Origin: Cliona cf. orientalis
Lineage: Eukaryota > Porifera > Demospongiae > Clionaida > Clionaidae
Assembly (NCBI GenBank): GCA_963930775.1
Contig: OZ005690.1
Span: 13,790,411-13,854,410 of the forward strand
Length of the DNA stretch: 64,000 bases
Direction of reading: 5' to 3'
Below, one piece after another: positions 57,501 through 64,000 of the stretch (the first letter of the stretch is position 1; each line of letters opens with the position of its first letter). Made by a program: the position numbers and the translations under genes. The notes below the pieces were generated by a model. The model worked only from the letters and a program-made list of their open reading frames with translations. It did not search any database and was not told the origin of the DNA.

Positions 57501-59543
57501 TAGGACAAACAATAGATACCGACTCACTTTGTTCGAGACTCAGTTACCTGCAGCAGGCCTCTTGAAACGCTTTGCACTGCTTGTTTGAAAGTGCGTCTCT
57601 ATGGCCACCCTTGTTTGTGCACATAGCACTACAATTCTGACCAATCATGAGGCATCCAGAGTTGTGGCAGAGCGCATATTTGTACCCTCAGACATGACAC
57701 TGACTATATATGACCTTCCATGATAATATTGTGCTGACAACCAATAGTTAGCTAAGGTCTCCATTACCAACTATAACCTTTGAACTATTACTCCTGCAAA
57801 TTTGAAGTCTCTAGCCCATGTAGTTATGGAGATATGTATATGAGCCAAAATGTAACTATTCAGATCATTCCATATCATGGACGATCAGTGTTAGCTACAC
57901 GGCCGACTTCCTTTGAGCACTAACTTGGTAAGTATAGCATTATAGAAGCTACGAAGCAGATTTTTGTGTAGAGGATGCCAAAAAGTGAAAATTGATAATT
58001 ATCACCTTGGGAACTATTTTGGACTATATATGAGATTGATATTCAGTGCAATAATATGGTTGGTTTTATCGTGGAATTGTCACTCTGAAAAATGTTATTC
58101 GTTGTATATAGCATAATAATATCATTATTTTTTATCTAGGTGCGCCTGGTACACTGCAGAATGTATTTCCTGTTCCAATAGAGCATTCTGAAGGAAACTG
58201 TGTTATTCATACCGTATGGAACAGCCTAAATCATTTTGATGCGACTCAGTATGAAATCTTGGCTAACGGGACGCTGATGTCCGCTGACACTGATGTTATT
58301 GACATAGATGTGAATGTGGCAAGAATCTCAGCACTTTTTCTTATAACTTGTGGAGTGTATAACATTAGCATTAGTGCCACTAACGCTTGTGGTCAGACTC
58401 CTCTTGTCTCTAATATCATTCCTCGAACACCACCACACTTCATAGATGAGCTGGATCTACCAACTTCCCAGAGTACTAATACTGATAATGGTAACTAAGT
58501 ATTGAACTTAAGGGTATACTGTGTGAAATTATCACCACGCAGGATAAAATTTTTACCAACTTTGCAACCTGCTCTCATTGGTGAAAATTTATCATGCAAA
58601 TTTTTTGTTAATATAGAATACATGGCATGGTGACCTTTACTGCATTGGTGAAAATTTCTACATGTACATTAAATTAAATTTTGTATGGTATTATTATACA
58701 ATAATTATTATCATTATTATACCTTAGCCTCATACATGTATATACCCAGGCCTTTCCACGATGAGAAGACCTGGGTATATGTGAGGCTAGTAGATAAAAT
58801 TATATTTTTTTATAGAAGGTTCATTGACAACTGGTCCTGCTATTGGTGTTGGTGAAACTGTTGCAATGGCTCAGAATTGTGGTGAGTATAATATGATATT
58901 AGCAATAGCAGTGTAGATTATGCCACTTCAACTTAATATTCAATTCCTTGAGCCCAACCAACCCTACTTTTGGAAAAAAGAGTATTAGAAGCTATCTGTC
59001 CATTCTTTACATGATGCAGTGGGGTGGGATTGCAGTTCTCTTGTGCATGCACCGAGTGTAAATTAATAACGCAAGTAATAAATTAAATTTGCGAAAAAAA
59101 ACTGATGAAAACAAAGAAGCTCCAACAAATTAAGCATCGTCTCTAATACACTATTGACCTGCATGTTTACGTTATTCCAGCACTGGCAGTTACTGTATGC
59201 TTTATTTTTCTTTTTATAGACTCATACATGGGAGCTATAATTGGAGTATCAGTGGTCTTGGGTCTACTGTGTCTCGGTTTAATCATTGTTGTAATAATAT
59301 TACTTGTAATTTTGTGCTGCTGTGAAAAACGACCAATAATTTCAGCAACTCCTATCAAAAAGAATAAAGATTTACAGGTATACAAATTTGATCGTATGTA
59401 CTGTAATATTTTTTCAAGGGTTGGTGATCGTGGTTTAATAATTATTAGTTGGCAGTTCATTGAACTTACACTAATAATATTATTCTTAAATTTATATATA
59501 GTTTAAAGAATCAGAGATGACAGAGAAAACTAATCATGACTGA
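54553..59543 (+). CDS. Subfamily C receptor: Ig-FN3-TM, tail without tyrosine motif
   Basis: Exons: 54553-54555 (M alone, before GTAAGC), 54719-54755 leader (ALEIRTFVTIFLG), 56352-56729 Ig-like, 58140-58490 FN3-like, 58816-58881 linker, 59220-59377 membrane helix, 59502-59543 tail. The total of 1035 bases is 345 codons. The Ig exon shows GQFACRGSRVTFTC, WTSDTYIG, SVTCIHTDSGQ and TFQVIG; the FN3 exon has NCVIHTVWNS, CGVYNISISATNACG and PPHFIDELD; the linker ends MAQNCG. The helix (GVSVVLGLLCLGLIIVVIIL) is followed by CCCEKRP, a likely acylation and basic anchor. The 34-residue tail ends KESEMTEKTNHD, with no tyrosine. A one-codon first exon looks odd but recurs in the sister genes at 46756 (M) and 38876 (MK). 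Introns are swollen by MITEs (55929-56298, 56770-57084, 57440-58130). Confidence 0.85.
54846..55405. repeat. Nested AGTCTCGT-ended repeats in leader intron
   Basis: CTAGTCTCGTGCCCAGCCCC at 54849 is answered by CCTGGGCACGAGACTAAC at 55118. A second set (ATAGTCTCGTACCGTACC near 55277, GGTCTGGGAACGAGACTAGA near 55382) overlaps it. The CpG-containing interior and CATGCGCAGTGC strings suggest nested non-autonomous elements. Confidence 0.55.
55929..56298. mobile_element. MITE with TA target site in leader intron
   Basis: CCATAGAAACTGGTTGTTAA on the left matches, in reverse complement, TTAACAACCAGTTTCTACGG on the right, with a TA dinucleotide on both outer sides. The interior repeats TTAAGCGCATGC-type motifs. 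A TA duplication suggests a Tc1/mariner-type helper. Confidence 0.78.
56770..57084. mobile_element. MITE with CAGTGGCAGATCTAGG ends
   Basis: CAGTGGCAGATCTAGGA on the left and CCTAAATCCACCACTG on the right are terminal inverted repeats. AGTAT lies directly outside both (56765-56769 and 57085-57089). The interior contains AAAGGGAGGTTCTG and GGGGGGTTCTGTCGAAACC. It lies just after the Ig exon. Confidence 0.7.
57440..58130 (+). repeat. Dispersed repeat related to foldback interior at 32655-32895
   Basis: Shared blocks: ATGGCGACRTTCTCACT, CAGCAGGCCTCTTGAAACGC against GAGCAGGCCTGTCGAAACGC, TCTCTATGGCCACC against TCTCTGTGGCCCC, CAGAGCGCATATTT against GAGAGCGCATCTTT, and at the end TCTGAAAAATGTTATTCGTT with GTATATAG. 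It occupies the end of the Ig-FN3 intron. Confidence 0.65.
58727..58793. repeat. Hairpin in FN3-linker intron
   Basis: TAGCCTCATACATGTATATA with CCCAGG is answered by CCTGGGTATATGTGAGGCTA, giving a 67-bp near-perfect foldback. Confidence 0.75.
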
Positions 59544-62500
59544 AAAATCAGTATAATAATGCTCTGAAATTCATGTACACATTGAATTACTATAATAATC
59601 ATAATTATAATTGCATGTTAGGCTATTGAGTGTGAGCTGCAAAATTCAGTTGTGCTATACTCGTATAATATTTTAGCTAATGATCATGAGTATGTGATGT
59701 AATGATAAGTGTAAATACTGGCCACATATTGGGAGCTCATCCCTATAGTTAGTCCTATACATGTGTATAAGTGCTCACCTGCCCAAAAGTGTATAATGTT
59801 GTATGTGTATGCACGATCGACTTTCCAAATATTTCAAATTTGGCGAGTCTTAAAGGAAATCACATGATTGTATACATAATCAAGGGCATCAATCTTAAAA
59901 TCTGCATGTTTTTACATCATGTGATTTATGTATCTATAGATGGTCCGGCCATTCATTATAGTTATGATAACGTGCATGCATTGAGTATGTATGTATTGGC
60001 TTTTCACAGCCATACACACTTGGCTGACCTGATACACTCTTATATGCATGACGTACGTTACATCTGCTCTAGAGCGACTTTGTATTTTGGACAATGACAG
60101 GATGCACATGCACAATAGCTATAACTCCCATTCGTTAAATTTGGTAGCCATGCATGCACAAACCACAAACTTAGTGGTCTATATAATATTATAGCCATGG
60201 TACCATCCTGATTGATAGTTCTTTTGAGCTCTGGAAATTAAATCTTGGGTGTACCAGAACCACCATTTCTGATTTTTGCCCCCGTATTTGATACTAGTAC
60301 GTACAGAAAACTGTGACACACTGTTTGTATGTCCCTGGGGACAAGGCAAATGCACTCATGCATGGAGAGGTACTAGTCTTATCAGATACACTGTACCACT
60401 GCTTATTTAAAGTTAGTACAGCCTGAACTAACCTGTGTACAACTTGTGTCCGTCACTCCCCATTGAGAATTACACACCCCCTATAAAGAAGCCACCTCGC
60501 AGTGATTTTGGATTATGGGTGTATGTACATAATTACATTGTAGCTACATATTTTACATACAAATTGGAGTCAAACTCACTGTTGTCCACTGAAGGGCGGG
60601 TCACATCGTCTAGATCTTGAGACACTAGCTGCTTTGCACACTGGGTGTCAATGTTTTATGGACCTATAACATTCATGTCCCGATTCCCGAACATAAAATA
60701 TCGATCTCCGTATTCACGTCTGACTCATTCCTAGCAATGCTCAGCATGTGATTTATGAATCTGATAATTAATTAACTATTACATTAGTGAATTAATTGGA
60801 GGAGATGGGGGTGATCCGGGTATGTGACTGTCACTGTGCTATATAGTGTGTGCATGATATATGTATCCACTGCATGCATGAGTCAGGCCTACAACATACA
60901 CAGCTACAGGTGTACTAATATGGTTGTCATGTAGTGGGCTATTCTAGAGTAAACATGTGTATGTAGGAAGTGTAATTGAGTAATCTAGTATACGTGGATT
61001 GCCTTACAACAACAAAGGTAGCCACATGATGTCCACGTGTACACAAACAGCTCTGTGCTGGTACTGGTTTGTGCGACACACCCAAAGCTGGCCATATATG
61101 AATATGATTATCATTCTTTTGGTACACGAAGTCACATTCTAGAACTGGAATGGAGTTTTCAGAAAACTCGTACGTGTAGCACAATAAGGACAATACTTTG
61201 CTACACTGACAGTTGCTTCAGGTCGATTCCGGGGCATCACCCTGGAGCTGCATATTAATTACTGTAGTACACTAGTCTAGAAGGTATATATATATGTTTA
61301 GAATATAGTTGTAACAAATACTGTGATCTGATTGGACACTCAGAGGTCTCTATTTCTCATAGAGACCTACAAGTTTCATAGAGACCTACAAGTATAGCCA
61401 AGGGCAAAGAAAGATGCACATTGCAACAGTAGCCTAGTCCTCAGGTCAACTACCACGGTTACAGTTGCTATATTCTAAATCAGTTAGAGACCTCGTCCAC
61501 TGGTCTCTACGCTTTTAAGAGACCCTCAGGCCCTTAGTAGCACCCTCGCTTTGCTCGGGATGCTACAGCCTCGGGCCTTTGGGTCTCTTAAAATGCGTAG
61601 AGACCTTGGACTTGGTCTCTAACTATTATATAGTGGATTAGCTCATGTCCAGCTCAAATTAGCACACTTCTGTGGTCAGCCAGTGTGAAATATTAACACC
61701 ATAGAAAACATAACAGCACAATTGCTGGAAGAACTTTAGTCTACAATAACCAAGAGTAACCATTCAATTTCAGGGGCTGATGGGGGGGGGGGGGGGATGG
61801 TTAGGGTGGCTAGCCACTCCCCACCTTCACTATACTTCTTATGCAACATATAGTATATCTAGGAGACGTCCACCATAACATTATCAATCAACCACCCCGG
61901 CCCCTTGCTCCAGTATAGTTTAATTACTATGGGTAGCCACCCACCTTCCATGGTATGCAAAACTCCTGCATTAGCACCTGTCAGTGAATTAATCCACCTT
62001 CCATAGAATATGCATGAAAATCAAAGCTGACTCGATCCACACACGAAATCCTCCACATGTATGTAACATGTAATGCAGCATGTTGCAAATAAGTGCACAT
62101 CTGATTCAGTATTTCAGTATGCATGTTGTATGCATGTCAAAATAGTAGTAGCATATTATAGTGCACGTAGCAGCCTGGAGTAAAAGGCAAATGAACATAT
62201 TTCACATATGCATACAACAACATACTTTTTCCCCATACTGAAACTGTTACATTGATGTGCATTATTATTAATACGTCAAATAGGAATTTGTTCTGTCAAC
62301 ATTTTGGCTATTGATCTGACTGGGTGTTTACGTTTACAGATTATTTTCTCAACTAAACATCACAACAAGCCAGTGAACATCTGGCAAAACTAATGACTGT
62401 CCATGTGGGAGGATAAACACAGCATGCATTTCTGCAAGTGCATATGGCTTAGAATAATAATGTTCAAGGAACTTGCAATTTGGAACACACTGTTAGGTAA

Positions 62501-62560
62501 ACTCTACATACAGAGACCCACAACAATTGCCCTATATACCAGGGGTGTTGATAACTTTTT
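59544..62560. other. Intergenic, repeats only
   Basis: No gene recognised. It holds the fullest foldback MITE of the family (61298-61635) and a CAGGGGCTGATGGGGG repeat at 61771-61930. Open frames here are short and overlap on both strands. Confidence 0.45.
61298..61635 (+). repeat. Foldback MITE family, fullest copy
   Basis: It begins TAGAATATAGTTGTAACAAA and ends GGTCTCTAACTATTATATAG. The second half is a palindrome: GAGACCTCGTCCACTGGTCT, CTACGCTTTTAAGAGACCCT, a GAGCCAAGCGAG-like centre, then GGGTCTCTTAAAATGCGTAG. The first half is nearly identical to 15096-15240. Confidence 0.75.
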
Positions 62561-64000
62561 GACCAGGGGGGGGCTGAACATTTCACATGACATTGTACGT
62601 AGTGGCTGCATCTATTTGATAACACTTTGCATGTGCGTGCAATTAAATTAAATATGCATAGCTAACTCTATACCATTCTTCCCAGGTGGCACAATCGGAA
62701 TGCTCCAGATTGTGGGATTAATTGGTAAGGATCGAGTTGTAGGGTGAGCTCAACAACAGCAATGGCTATCTGGGGGGAGGGTATATACGGATATAAAAAT
62801 TCAAGCTTGAATTAATTTTCTTCCAATAATCGATCGAAATATGCTCCATGATATATCCATGAGAAGAGAAGCAAAGCCAGTGCCAGGTGTACACGCACGT
62901 CTCTTAGAACAACTAGCTATATGGAAAATTCATGCATGCATGTATGCAAGGGAAAATTTAATTAGCAAGCTACATATTAAATTTGTAAACTTTTTACTAA
63001 TCATGGTAGCAGAATTAGATTATAAACAATAAGTTAATTATAATAACACATTCTCAGATCAGCTTGCTAAATGGTAATCCTACCTTGCAGTGCATGATAT
63101 TACTTTATAAGGAAGACCACCAGTTGCATCCCTATTCTTGTGTGCGTACCCGGTGCCATAAGGTATCAGCATCATCCATTGACTACAAGTACAGGCCGGT
63201 GTGCTTTCGATCCTCCTAATCAATATCCATAGCCAACTTGTGTCCTAGCTCCTTCTAAAAGATGTTATTTATATTCATATATATAGCACTAGTACTATTA
63301 TGCACTACATACTGAAGAATGAAGCAGTTCTCATGCAATTCTACTAAAATCTTGAAGTTGAAGTATCCTGAGGGTTTATATATTGTCTACAGCGGCCATA
63401 TGTCAAGCCTGTCCCCTACAAAGAGCGGAAGCCACACTACTAAAATTATAGCCAGTTGGTCTCTAATGTGGTCTATGTTACTTAATAACATGCTTGTATG
63501 TTATTGCAAGTGTTATTAGCTTCTGAACATCTTATACTAGCTCGAGCTCTCTCTCATCACTAACAATGAAAATTTTATATGCCTTGCAATAATATGAATT
63601 AATTAAGTAACACATTGAGGTAGACAACCATAATGCATGCTAATAAAGGTTGTCATAGACCAGTAGGCTATAAGTATACATGTGCACAATTATTAATTTC
63701 ATGCATACCAAGAAGGTATACCATACCATAATATACCATACGACATGCTTCCACTGTAAAAATCATCGACTGTGCAAAAGGAACTATAGCCACTGCTGTT
63801 GTTGAGCTCACCCTACAAGTCAATCCTTACCAGTTAATCCCACAATCAGGAGCATTCCGATTGTCCCACCTGGGAAGAATGGTATAGAGTTAGCTATGCA
63901 TATTAATTGCATGCATGCACACACACAAAGTGTCGTCAAATAGATGTGGCCGGCTACGTACAATTAATGTCATGTGAAATGTTCAGTCCCCCCCCCCCCC
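62560..64000. repeat. Inverted duplication at right end of window
   Basis: The left arm 62562-62785 is repeated in reverse complement at 63782-63998, about nine bases in ten alike. Shared: GGGGGGG.CTGAACATTTCAC, CTCTATACCATTCTTCCCAG and GTAGGGTGAGCTCAACAACA. The window ends in a C run inside the right arm. The spacer carries the duplicate of 21485-22010. Confidence 0.82.
62686..62724 (+). other. Possible hydrophobic exon, inverted copy at 63831-63869
   Basis: A TTCTTCCCAG acceptor, 39 bases in 1-1 phase reading GTIGMLQIVGLIG, and a GTAAGG donor. The mirror copy at 63869-63831 on the minus strand retains both splice sites and an open frame (L for Q). It resembles the small membrane-protein exons at 16-20 kb in size and hydrophobicity, but no other exon was found. 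Confidence 0.35.

Overview
The window is eukaryotic nuclear DNA. It is AT-rich, and its genes are broken into many small exons by short GT..AG introns, often 50-200 bp. Dense foldback/MITE repeats are present, along with one truncated LINE. The encoded modules (Ig-like, FN3-like and CCP/sushi ectodomains, single membrane passes, ITIM-like tyrosine motifs, a death domain) point to an early-branching animal. A demosponge such as Amphimedon is my best guess from gene style and compactness; no marker gene proves it.

The main content is a cluster of about nine related type I receptor genes or gene remnants. They form three ectodomain subfamilies. (A) Ig + FN3-like + two or three CCPs: the broken gene at 1-1535 (minus) and the complete gene at 1857-6114 (plus). 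(B) Ig + FN3-like + one or two CCPs: 27260-28990 (minus, broken), 29941-31717 (plus), 47849-50202 (minus), 50635-54051 (plus). (C) Ig + FN3-like without CCP: 6791-9116 (plus), 35300-38881 (minus), 54553-59543 (plus). The gene at 44228-46758 (minus) is a chimera, with a C-type Ig/FN3 front joined to a B-type CCP/membrane/tail. Every ectodomain exon I could delimit is bounded by phase-1 introns, so modules can be exchanged without breaking the frame.

Two kinds of cytoplasmic tail recur. Short tails end near a conserved ENVAYGP(V/L) motif, an ITIM-like V-x-Y-x-x-V/L. Long tails (1857-6114 and 50635-54051) carry several tyrosine motifs (GEYSLL, GEYSLI, GEYSEI, LVYADV/VVYADL, VEYAQL/IEYAQL), then a full death domain, then a proline-rich end with PPPIPPR. 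Three pairs lie head to head, and one pair (47849-50202 and 50635-54051) has nearly identical Ig/FN3 exons but different tails: a short ITIM-like tail on one side and an ITIM-death-domain tail on the other. This resembles a paired-receptor system and is the most interesting feature of the window. Allorecognition or immune recognition is an inference.

Between the receptor blocks, 16.1-20.6 kb carries two tiny five-exon paralogues (68 and 83 codons) for very hydrophobic proteins; no single exon of either would be noticed alone. A 3.4-kb CACTA-like transposon (39245-42660, TAG target duplication, inverted subterminal repeats) carries a two-exon gene for a basic/coiled-coil protein whose intron holds a 58-bp minisatellite. 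A 5'-truncated non-LTR retrotransposon (33199-35266) lies directly downstream of the C-type gene at 35300-38881. Both ends of the window lie in large inverted duplications. The stretches 9.1-16.1, 20.6-27.2 and 59.5-62.5 kb hold mostly repeats and no gene I can defend.
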